Source: Rickettsiales bacterium
GTDB taxonomy: Bacteria > Pseudomonadota > Alphaproteobacteria > Rickettsiales > SXRF01
DNA length: 64,000 bases
Assembly (NCBI GenBank): GCA_021299465.1
Contig: JAJTHB010000010.1
Span: forward strand, 22,911 to 86,910
Direction: 5' to 3'
The translations under genes and the position numbers were made by a program. The notes under the pieces were generated by a model, which saw nothing but the letters and a program-made list of their open reading frames with translations, did no database searches and had not been told where the DNA came from. This document shows positions 9,605 through 16,527 of the stretch, piece by piece. Within the stretch, counting starts at the first letter, position 1; every line of letters begins with the position of its first letter.

Positions 9605-11309
9605 TATTCGCCTCATCACCATCCTGCCAACGCCACAAGTTCAAGGTGTGACGCAATCTCCAGGTAGTGGTGGCGGCGCTATTAATGTTCTAACTAATGC
9701 GCCAACCGGCTCTATTTTGTCTGGTTTTATTGTCAACCGTGATCCGGCCGGTAATCCTGTTCTGCGAACGCCGACGGCTGATGTTGTATTTGCTAGTGAT
9801 TTTTTTTTGAAGATCGGCAGCGAGGTAGTGATTCGCGTTGAAAATCGTACAGGCCAGAGTCAGGCGCGCATACTAAGTGTGAACGGCCAGCCGCCCAGCG
9901 TTGCTGAAAATGTATCGTCATTTGCCGGCGAGCCTGATGTGATTATAGGCGGACAGTCATCAGGCAACAATCAACGTCCAGCTGCGACTCAAGCTGCGCC
10001 CAGTGATACCATTGCCAGGCAAAATACCAATGTCAGCGTCACCGGCAATGTGCTGCCGCAAAATCTTCCCGATGGCTCGCCCCCTAGCCTGCCTGCGGGC
10101 AGTCAACTAACCCTTAAGCTGGTATCACTTGCCGCGCCGCAGCAGCCAGCAACAGCACCACCTTCAGCCCCTACCCTATCAATCGACCAAACGCTGCCGG
10201 TTAACAAATCTCAGCCCAATTCCGCCGCCCAACCCACCACCTTATCAGCAGCAACAGCACCTTATGCTGCCTATGCGCGCAGTACGGCACCCGCAAGCCT
10301 TACGACACCCGTAGCAACCCAGAATGCAGTTGTTGATGCTCCCTCATCAGCAAACTCACCCGCCACCAATTCAACACCCGCAAAAATTCCAGCGATTGGT
10401 GACCGCATTACAGCGACTGTGATCAGCAATGATGCGGCGGGCGAAGCCTTATTGCAAACCCCCATTGGTTTAGTGAGATTGCAGCCTGGCACTGTATTGC
10501 CCCTTGGAAGCAAGGTGGTATTTGATATTGCTTCACTTGCAAGGCCAATAAGTGGAATACCATTACCGATAGTAACGCCCGCAGAGCTACCAGAACTAAC
10601 CACGCAATGGCAGTCGCTTAGCCAGATCAGCTCACTCATTGGGCAGTATAATCTTTCCGTTGATGAGCAAGATCAGCTTTCACTTCCTGCACTACTTACG
10701 CTTAATTCTACTAATACCAGATCTATGGCAACACCCCAGCAGATGATGGCTGGCCTGATTTTTTTTGTTTCTGCGCTTAAAGGCGGAGATTTCAGGGATT
10801 GGCTTGGCCATGATAGCGCTGATTGGCTGATTCGTAATGGCCACGAATCGCTACTCAAAAGGGCGGAAGGAGAATTCATTACCATCGCCCGACACTATAC
10901 CGATGCACCGACACAATCATGGAATATGCTACTATTCCCATTCATGTTCCAGGGCGAGATTCATCAGGTTCGCCTCTTTACCAAGCGTGATAAGAAAGAA
11001 GGCAAATCACAGCAGGGAAAACAGCAAGGCGATACGCGTTTTGTGATTGAACTTGATCTGACACAGCTGGGCGAAATGCAGCTGGACGGCTTTGTTCGCA
11101 AGGAAGAAGAAAAGCTGGAATTTGATCTGATGGTTCGAAGCCTCATGCCTCTGGAACCAATCATTCAACAGGAAATTTTTAGGATTTACAATCGTATGGC
11201 TGAGATAACCGGTTATCATGGGTCAATCAAATTTCAGGCTGTGAAGGAATTTCCGGTTAATCCGCTCGACGACATCATGGCCAATCATCTGCGCGATGTG
11301 ATTGTCTAA
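9597..11309 (+). CDS. FliK-like flagellar hook-length control protein
   Basis: The long, low-complexity Pro/Ala/Ser/Thr/Gln-rich middle (about 120-270) and a conserved C-terminal part are the architecture of FliK hook-length rulers. In the C-terminal part FVIELDLTQLGEMQLDGFV (about 482-500) matches the pattern of the Flg_hook domain, in which short beta strands report on LG-x-(V/M)-x-(V/L). The 570-residue length fits. The ATG overlaps flhG by 8 bases, and the flagellar neighbours support the role. FliK proteins diverge strongly in sequence, so I leave the gene symbol empty. A structural search against Flg_hook (PF02120) would settle it. Confidence 0.7.
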   Translation: MVDIRLITILPTPQVQGVTQSPGSGGGAINVLTNAPTGSILSGFIVNRDPAGNPVLRTPTADVVFASDFFLKIGSEVVIRVENRTGQSQARILSVNGQPPSVAENVSSFAGEPDVIIGGQSSGNNQRPAATQAAPSDTIARQNTNVSVTGNVLPQNLPDGSPPSLPAGSQLTLKLVSLAAPQQPATAPPSAPTLSIDQTLPVNKSQPNSAAQPTTLSAATAPYAAYARSTAPASLTTPVATQNAVVDAPSSANSPATNSTPAKIPAIGDRITATVISNDAAGEALLQTPIGLVRLQPGTVLPLGSKVVFDIASLARPISGIPLPIVTPAELPELTTQWQSLSQISSLIGQYNLSVDEQDQLSLPALLTLNSTNTRSMATPQQMMAGLIFFVSALKGGDFRDWLGHDSADWLIRNGHESLLKRAEGEFITIARHYTDAPTQSWNMLLFPFMFQGEIHQVRLFTKRDKKEGKSQQGKQQGDTRFVIELDLTQLGEMQLDGFVRKEEEKLEFDLMVRSLMPLEPIIQQEIFRIYNRMAEITGYHGSIKFQAVKEFPVNPLDDIMANHLRDVIV

Positions 11310-11336
11310 GGCTAAAAAACCCTGTAAAAGCCAGTT

Positions 11337-12347
11337 ATGACTACAGCAGCCAGCCAGTTTCAAAAGCAAAGCAAAACCACCCTTAATGCACTTTATGGGT
11401 TGGTGCGCGATGATTTGAAGCGCGTTGATCAGCTGATTATGACGCGAGTGGCGAATGATGTGCCGCTCATTGGTGAGATTGCGCATCATATCGTTGCCTC
11501 CGGAGGCAAGCGCATCCGCCCGGCCTTGACGCTAATCTCGGCGCAACTTTGCGGCTATCGCGGCGATCAGCATATTGCGCTCGCAACTGCCATTGAATTT
11601 ATTCATACCGCAACCCTGCTTCATGATGATGTCGTCGATGAGAGCAAGTTAAGGCGTGGACTTGCCACTGCTAATGAAATGTTTGGCAATAAAGCGAGTG
11701 TGCTGGTGGGTGATTTCTTGCTGTCGCAGGCCTTTCAGATCATGGTAGAGGATGGCTCGCTACGCGTGCTGCAAATTCTTTCTGATGCATCAGCGGTGAT
11801 TGCCAAAGGTGAAGTCATGCAGCTGATGACCGAGGGCGAACCAGCAACCGATGTGCAGGATTACCTGAAGGTGATTCACGCCAAAACAGCTGAGCTTTTT
11901 GCCGCTGCCTGCGAGCTGGGCGCGGTAGCATCAGGACAATCTGGCTATGACATAAAATTACGCCAGTTCGGCACCCATATCGGCATGGCTTTCCAGCTGA
12001 TTGATGATGTGCTGGACTATATCGCTGATGAGCAAACACTTGGTAAAACAATCGGCGATGATTTCCGCGAAGGAAAAGTGACGCTGCCAATTATTCTCGC
12101 TTACAAGCATAGCAGTGCCAGCGAGCAGGAGTTTTGGAAACGCACCATCAGTGATGGGCAGCAGGAAACAGGCGATCTCAGTCAAGCCATCCAGCTAATG
12201 AATAAGTATAATGCTATTAACCAAACCATCGCTATGGCTGAGCAATATTGCGACCAGGCTTGCCAGGATCTCGCATCGTTTGAACCTAGCGCCGCCAAAG
12301 ATGCCATGCTGGATGTAGTCGAGTTTTGCAGGCAGCGGGTTTATTGA
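11337..12347 (+). CDS. ispB: Long-chain polyprenyl diphosphate synthase (octaprenyl/decaprenyl type)
   Basis: This enzyme elongates farnesyl diphosphate with isopentenyl diphosphate to make the ubiquinone side chain. The 336 residues carry both aspartate-rich motifs: DDVVD (97-101, first) and DDVLD (223-227, second), plus the GGKRIRP substrate site. Small residues just upstream of the first motif (FIHTATLLHDD) are typical of long-chain enzymes, but chain length cannot be read with certainty. It follows the FliK-like gene by only 27 bases with no terminator visible, and its TGA overlaps the next ATG by one base. A second prenyl synthase, ispA, lies at 33.3 kb. Confidence 0.93.
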   Translation: MTTAASQFQKQSKTTLNALYGLVRDDLKRVDQLIMTRVANDVPLIGEIAHHIVASGGKRIRPALTLISAQLCGYRGDQHIALATAIEFIHTATLLHDDVVDESKLRRGLATANEMFGNKASVLVGDFLLSQAFQIMVEDGSLRVLQILSDASAVIAKGEVMQLMTEGEPATDVQDYLKVIHAKTAELFAAACELGAVASGQSGYDIKLRQFGTHIGMAFQLIDDVLDYIADEQTLGKTIGDDFREGKVTLPIILAYKHSSASEQEFWKRTISDGQQETGDLSQAIQLMNKYNAINQTIAMAEQYCDQACQDLASFEPSAAKDAMLDVVEFCRQRVY

Positions 12348-12751
12348 TGAAACAGCTTGTTGTGATGCTGGGTCTTATGGTTCTTGTCGCTTGTGGACCG
12401 GTGTACCAGACCACCTATGAAATCGTTCCGCCGCCCACCCAATCAGGCAGGATGTGCGCGAATAACTGCCTGCTTGCCAAGCAGAACTGCGACCAGCAAT
12501 GCCAGATACAGCGGCAACAATGCGAAGAAATTGAGCGCCTGCGCGCCCAGAGTGATTACTTAAGTTACCTAAACCAGCAGAACCGCGAAGGCCGGCCAAT
12601 CAAGAAAGACCAAAGCGATTTCTACCGCGGCAGCTTTGCCTGCCAGCGTGATACCTGCGAAGAAAATTGCGGCACCAACTATCGCATCTGCCACACTAAC
12701 TGCGGCGGACAAGTCATTCCACATACGGCTTGCACTGCCTTTTGCGAATGA
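12347..12751 (+). CDS. Cysteine-rich predicted lipoprotein
   Basis: I choose ATG at 12347, which overlaps the ispB stop (TGATG), rather than an earlier in-frame start inside ispB. This gives 134 residues beginning with a lipoprotein signal ending LVLVAC, lipidated Cys16. The mature part has 12 more cysteines in a regular spacing: C-x3-C-x6-C-x3-C-x6-C, then C-x4-C-x3-C-x6-C-x3-C-x9-C-x3-C. This suggests two disulfide-stapled helical hairpins in the periplasm or outer membrane. I do not recognise the family. A tRNA gene begins 28 bases downstream. Confidence 0.75.
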   Translation: MKQLVVMLGLMVLVACGPVYQTTYEIVPPPTQSGRMCANNCLLAKQNCDQQCQIQRQQCEEIERLRAQSDYLSYLNQQNREGRPIKKDQSDFYRGSFACQRDTCEENCGTNYRICHTNCGGQVIPHTACTAFCE

Positions 12752-12779
12752 TTATAAGGCTCTCCACCAGTTTTCGTGT

Positions 12780-12856
12780 CGGGGCGTAGCGCAGCCCGGT
12801 AGCGCGCCTGCTTCGGGAGCAGGAGGCCGGAGGTTCGAATCCTCTCGCCCCGACCA
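12780..12856 (+). tRNA. tRNA-Pro (anticodon CGG)
   Basis: A 77-base cloverleaf with encoded CCA. The acceptor stem is CGGGGCG (12780-12786) paired with CGCCCCG (12846-12852), with discriminator A. The anticodon stem is CCTGC/GCAGG around the loop TTCGGGA, giving anticodon CGG. The T arm has GGTTCGAAT. It lies 28 bases after the lipoprotein gene on the same strand. A degenerate copy of its 3' end occurs about 790 bases downstream, see 13612-13643. Confidence 0.97.
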
Positions 12857-12938
12857 TTGTTCGAACAAGTATTTTGTTTAGTATCAATGTGCTAATCTGT
12901 TATCATGTTTGACGAAGTATGTAGTACGGAAAATAAAA

Positions 12939-13523
12939 ATGGCACAGTCTACAGTAGTTTTAAATAAAGCATCCGTAGGTAAGCTCACTAAGTATATGCG
13001 CATTCTGGCTCAAGTTGGCGCTTCGCCAACAGAAAATCTAGAAGATGATGCCTTTAAATCAGATGTCGAGAAACGCATTGCTATGATAACTGGTCCTATC
13101 ATGGCATCAGCTTATGCAGCGGTGGCGGATGACTTAAACAATCTTGCCACACTAAGGCGTGATCAATTGGAAAAAATGATTCTAGAAAAAATGAAAAAGA
13201 GCGAAATGGATTTTATAAATAATCCAAACAATGAAGCGTTATTGATTGAAATATCAAAAATTAGCCGCGCGCAAAGTCCGGAATGGGAAAGGTCAATTCG
13301 AGAAGGTGAAGCCAAAATACTGCCACGACATCCTAATCTCACCATTTGTCAAATGGCTGGATTTGCCCTTATAGGAGAAGTAGTGGGAGTACATAAAGTC
13401 ATGATGCCAAATATCTATGAGGTATTTGACGAAATAGCTGCTGAACAAGCCCAACAACAAACACCAAGCGTTTCTGGTGGTGGCACTATTCACAAGCCTG
13501 GGCGTTTTAAGAAACGAAAATAA
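12939..13523 (+). CDS. Hypothetical helical protein beside the tRNA
   Basis: I choose ATG at 12939, preceded by GGAAAATAAAA, over an upstream TTG that would add ten residues. The 194-residue product is mostly predicted helix, with a Lys/Glu-rich central segment (EKMILEKMKKSEMDF), no signal peptide and no clear membrane segment. The C-terminus is Gln-rich, then basic (KPGRFKKRK). I do not recognise a family. It is AT-rich compared with the flagellar genes before the tRNA. It lies between the tRNA and a degenerate repeat of the tRNA end, so it may be recently acquired. Confidence 0.65.
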   Translation: MAQSTVVLNKASVGKLTKYMRILAQVGASPTENLEDDAFKSDVEKRIAMITGPIMASAYAAVADDLNNLATLRRDQLEKMILEKMKKSEMDFINNPNNEALLIEISKISRAQSPEWERSIREGEAKILPRHPNLTICQMAGFALIGEVVGVHKVMMPNIYEVFDEIAAEQAQQQTPSVSGGGTIHKPGRFKKRK

Positions 13524-13611
13524 TACCAGCGGCAATTGTTTTAGGCAGCCTCCTGCATCATAAATATCATTCGATTATGCATTTGTAAAATCTCAAGTCT
13601 CAAATCGAGGC

Positions 13612-13643
13612 AGGTTCTAAATCCGTTCACTCGCTCCGACCAT
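13612..13643 (+). repeat. Degenerate copy of the tRNA-Pro 3' end (possible att remnant)
   Basis: AGGTTC at 13612-13617 and CTCGCTCCGACCAT at 13630-13643 repeat the T-arm start and acceptor end of the tRNA (AGGTTC at 12831, CTCGCCCCGACCAT at 12844-12857). There is one mismatch in the 14-base block and a few extra bases between the blocks. The same order and orientation suggest an attR-like or duplicated tRNA tail bounding about 0.75 kb that holds one gene. I see no integrase nearby. Chance similarity is possible but not very likely for both blocks in order. Confidence 0.5.
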
Positions 13644-13645
13644 CC

Positions 13646-13680
13646 GTTAATCCAGCAAGCTTCGCTTGCTTGGGATTAAC
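13646..13680. repeat. Strong hairpin, REP-like
   Basis: GTTAATCC (13646-13653) pairs with GGATTAAC (13673-13680), and AGCAAGC (13654-13660) with GCTTGCT (13664-13670). The loop is TTC and two bases bulge on the 3' side. The 15-pair stem is not followed by a T run, so it is not a standard terminator. It starts three bases after the degenerate tRNA end and precedes the GIY-YIG gene. Confidence 0.8.
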
Positions 13681-13688
13681 GAGATCCT

Positions 13689-13710
13689 CGTCACTACGTC
13701 AGTAGTGACG
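13689..13710. repeat. Second hairpin upstream of GIY-YIG gene
   Basis: CGTCACTAC (13689-13697) and GTAGTGACG (13702-13710) form a perfect 9-pair stem with loop GTCA. It ends 27 bases before the start of the GIY-YIG gene. It is not followed by a T run, which again suggests a REP-like palindrome rather than a terminator. Confidence 0.75.
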
Positions 13711-13737
13711 GGATGCGCCAACAAACAGGATGCTCTT

Positions 13738-13989
13738 ATGTGGTATGTCTACATCCTTGAAAGCGAAAACCACAGTGGAAAATTCTACACAGGATTTACC
13801 GAGGATTTGAAGCGCAGACTCATAGAGCATAATGCAGAAGTAAATTCTGGGCACACCACAAAATACCAACCGTGGAAATTGCACGCCTATTTTGCGTTCA
13901 GTGATAAAAAGACGGCGCAAGATTTTGAAGCATATTTGAAGACACAAGCAGGCCGAAGATTTCAGAAGTTGCGATTTAAGGCTGATTGA
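13738..13989 (+). CDS. GIY-YIG domain nuclease, UPF0213-like
   Basis: An 83-residue single-domain protein. MWYVYILES (GIY strand) and FYTGFTEDLKRRLIEHN (YIG strand and catalytic-Arg helix) are the hallmark motifs, and a later Glu (FEAYLK) is placed like the metal-binding Glu. Start ATG 13738 follows AGGA with good spacing; a longer in-frame start would read through the hairpins. Such stand-alone proteins resemble the UvrC N-terminal domain, and their cellular role is mostly unknown. It sits behind two hairpins; a second GIY-YIG gene at 31.3 kb is also palindrome-bounded. Confidence 0.85.
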   Translation: MWYVYILESENHSGKFYTGFTEDLKRRLIEHNAEVNSGHTTKYQPWKLHAYFAFSDKKTAQDFEAYLKTQAGRRFQKLRFKAD

Positions 13990-14096
13990 AGACAGGTTAT
14001 GGAAAAGCCTTCGCATCAAACGCTTTTGGTAACAAAAGAATTAGGCTATTGTTTTCAAACAATGTTTTTTAGATTGAAATCCTTCGAGAATAGGCG

Positions 14097-14885
14097 ATGG
14101 CGTTGATTCATTTTGCTTTTGGAAGATATGCGCGAGATGGCGATATTGACACTCAAGTAACAAATACATGCGAAATGATTTTGGGTCCACGCAAACTTAG
14201 GGCTGCCTCTTGTCCTGAATTTATTCCTATCCTGAATACTCCAAATAGTATTTCTTTTTTGCCTGAATCAGCACAAAGAATTCCTAATGGCGTTAGGCTT
14301 AATAAATTAGTTCCATCACCCCCAATTAGCTTGCTACGTGAAGATATTTTGATGCTTTGCTTTTCTGATTTGGCCCTTTCTAAGCTAAAAAATTGGCCAT
14401 GTTTAAATCATTATGCGCAACTTGCCATTGTGTTTACGGATATGTTCAAGAAACGTATTGGAGCGCGGCCTGTACATTATTATGAGCTTGCTCATTTACC
14501 AAACGATCGAAAAGTTATCGAATTCAATCAAGCCTCCAACCAAGGTATTCAATCAGAAAAAATACAAAAACTAAAAGAAGAATTATTGATTTATCGTAAA
14601 CCCAAAGTGATGTGGCCAGAGTTTAGGAAACTATATGGCGTTATAAGAGTCTCCCAAACTAACTTTAAAGTAATTACCTATGATGACTACACTGAGGGGT
14701 ACAATTTCTCAGCTGAATATGAGGCAAGAGTAATAATGAATAAAGAAAAGACGTTTATTCAATTTGAAGAAAAAGATGTGCTAAAGATTTTCGCGCCGAC
14801 AATCGACGCGAAATTACAATTGACTCAATTTTTAACAAAGAATTGGAAGCAAGCTCCCCTTATAGAGTTATTTCCTAAGACATAA
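14097..14885 (+). CDS. Hypothetical protein, possible AbiGi-type abortive infection protein
   Basis: A 262-residue soluble protein whose composition (AT-rich, Lys/Ile-rich) differs from the core genes. The stretch DILMLCFSDLALSKL, followed after a short gap by HYAQLAIVFTDMFKKRIGA and RPVHYYE, resembles the CFTDIPL...YGxFGIxF...NPVxY pattern I know from the AbiGi family (PF10899). That family is named for phage abortive infection. The match is from memory of the pattern, so the call is tentative. No toxin/antitoxin partner is obvious next to it. It stands alone, with 107 bases before and 184 after it. Confidence 0.45.
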   Translation: MALIHFAFGRYARDGDIDTQVTNTCEMILGPRKLRAASCPEFIPILNTPNSISFLPESAQRIPNGVRLNKLVPSPPISLLREDILMLCFSDLALSKLKNWPCLNHYAQLAIVFTDMFKKRIGARPVHYYELAHLPNDRKVIEFNQASNQGIQSEKIQKLKEELLIYRKPKVMWPEFRKLYGVIRVSQTNFKVITYDDYTEGYNFSAEYEARVIMNKEKTFIQFEEKDVLKIFAPTIDAKLQLTQFLTKNWKQAPLIELFPKT

Positions 14886-15069
14886 TTTTTGGGTACATGT
14901 TCTGAACTCGTTTGCCCACCATGACCAAACAATAATTCAAAGTGATCCACCAGTATCCTTATAAAACAATGTTATAGCTGGTTTAATGGCTTTAACTTTA
15001 ACACAAACTTCACATAACTCCTGATTAACTAGGCTAGTATTGAGGCTGCGACATTGGTGGAAGCAGCAT

Positions 15070-16524
15070 GTGAGCGAGCCCAAAAAAATAACATCAATCA
15101 ACGAATTCATCGAAACCAAACTGGCCAGCCAGATTGGCGCGGGAAAACGCTACCATAATCAGACTCACTACGAACAAGTACGCAGCGATATCATTGATCT
15201 ATTTTATCCTGATGGCATTGATGACCATAGAAATTTTTATGATGAGAATTTTATTGATCCTGACGGGCATGGCATAACCTACAGGCAAAGCATCATTCTT
15301 GCTTCCCTGCTTGGCTTAACCAGGAACGAATTCTCAGCCTTCAGCAAACTCATCGAAAGCAAAGAAAAATTATTACCGGCTGATTATGCGCCTCCCGGAA
15401 GCCCCGATTATATGGGGCTGCCAGCCGAAGATCGCCTTGCCCTGCGCCGCGATGCAATCATCGGGATCATTGATGACAATTACATCCCCTACTATCGCCT
15501 TAAAAAGCATAACGAAGTTGATGATTATCCTGAGCAAACCATAGCTGTCACAGAAACACACACATTAGACAGTATCGATCTCGGACCGGTTAAATCTGAT
15601 GCGGTTCCCGCAAAACCTGTCGAACCTCCTAAAAAAACAAAGCCAGCAACAACTAAACAAGCTGGCAAAGAAAAGCTTAGCACCGCACAATTAAAAGCAG
15701 CTGCCGCTAGAGCTGAGAAAATGGTTGATATTGATGCTCTACTTGAAGAAGCAGAAAAGATTCCTGAAGCGGAAGTTCCTGATATTGCTTCCCCGCAAAA
15801 GCCCGCCCCAGTTAAAGCAGAAGATAAGCAAGCACATCCCTCACCAAAAGCTAAGATAAAGGATAAAACTCCCGCTGCACGATCTGGGCCTATTCAAGCG
15901 CCCGCAAAGATTATCCCACCACCGACTATTTCCTCGCCGCCCACAGCCCCTGCAGTCATTGCCAAGCCGCCAGAAGCCGCTGCAATTTTGAAACCTGTTG
16001 CGGCAGCATCGCCCAGCAATGTGCCGCCCATAGCTAATCCGAAATCGAATAAAGACTTTAAAGCTATTTTCGAGACCGCCGGTAATATTCAGCAAGCCAT
16101 CGCTGACATTCTGGAATTGCAAACAGGAACCGGCAAGCGCTTTGAAAGCAAAGAACATATCAAGCTGGTCATGGGAACGGCGGCAGCACAATTCAGAATA
16201 GATGCTGATGTTTTAACGAATCCCGACAGGCAGCCCTTAACTATAGGGCAATCACAATTACTCGGTGCGATTATGGGGCTTGGCAATGAGGATTTCCTAG
16301 CCTTCAGGAGGCTTATTGAAGCCAAAAGCACAAAATTCTCAAATGATCAGTCCAATCCATATCGCGACCGGCTTGACCCTCATTTACTAGAAAATTCGAT
16401 CAATGCGCTCATCAAAAAAAATGCTCCAAGCCAGCTTGCCTTATCAGAAGCTTATCAGAAACTGCAATCAGTAGCCATAGCAGAGGAAGAACAAGGCTTG
16501 CTTCAGGAGCATCAAAACCGCTAA
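15070..16524 (+). CDS. Unknown protein with a duplicated module and a long Pro/Ala/Lys linker
   Basis: I prefer GTG at 15070 (VSEPKK, preceded by GGTGGAAG) to the TTG at 15040, giving 484 residues. An N-terminal module (about 8-100) and a C-terminal module (about 338-420) share GxGKR(Y/F)xxxxH, then (I/L)TxxQSxxLxxxxGL, then FxAFxxLIExK, so the protein arose by internal duplication. Between them lies a disordered Pro/Ala/Lys linker (about 160-330). There is no signal peptide. I do not recognise the module. The next gene starts 3 bases after its stop, so the two are an operon. Confidence 0.75.
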   Translation: MSEPKKITSINEFIETKLASQIGAGKRYHNQTHYEQVRSDIIDLFYPDGIDDHRNFYDENFIDPDGHGITYRQSIILASLLGLTRNEFSAFSKLIESKEKLLPADYAPPGSPDYMGLPAEDRLALRRDAIIGIIDDNYIPYYRLKKHNEVDDYPEQTIAVTETHTLDSIDLGPVKSDAVPAKPVEPPKKTKPATTKQAGKEKLSTAQLKAAAARAEKMVDIDALLEEAEKIPEAEVPDIASPQKPAPVKAEDKQAHPSPKAKIKDKTPAARSGPIQAPAKIIPPPTISSPPTAPAVIAKPPEAAAILKPVAAASPSNVPPIANPKSNKDFKAIFETAGNIQQAIADILELQTGTGKRFESKEHIKLVMGTAAAQFRIDADVLTNPDRQPLTIGQSQLLGAIMGLGNEDFLAFRRLIEAKSTKFSNDQSNPYRDRLDPHLLENSINALIKKNAPSQLALSEAYQKLQSVAIAEEEQGLLQEHQNR

Positions 16525-16527
16525 GAG

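Noticed and set aside
13646..13710. CRISPR-like repeat
   Set aside because: The two hairpins differ in sequence and there are no regularly spaced direct repeats or cas genes.
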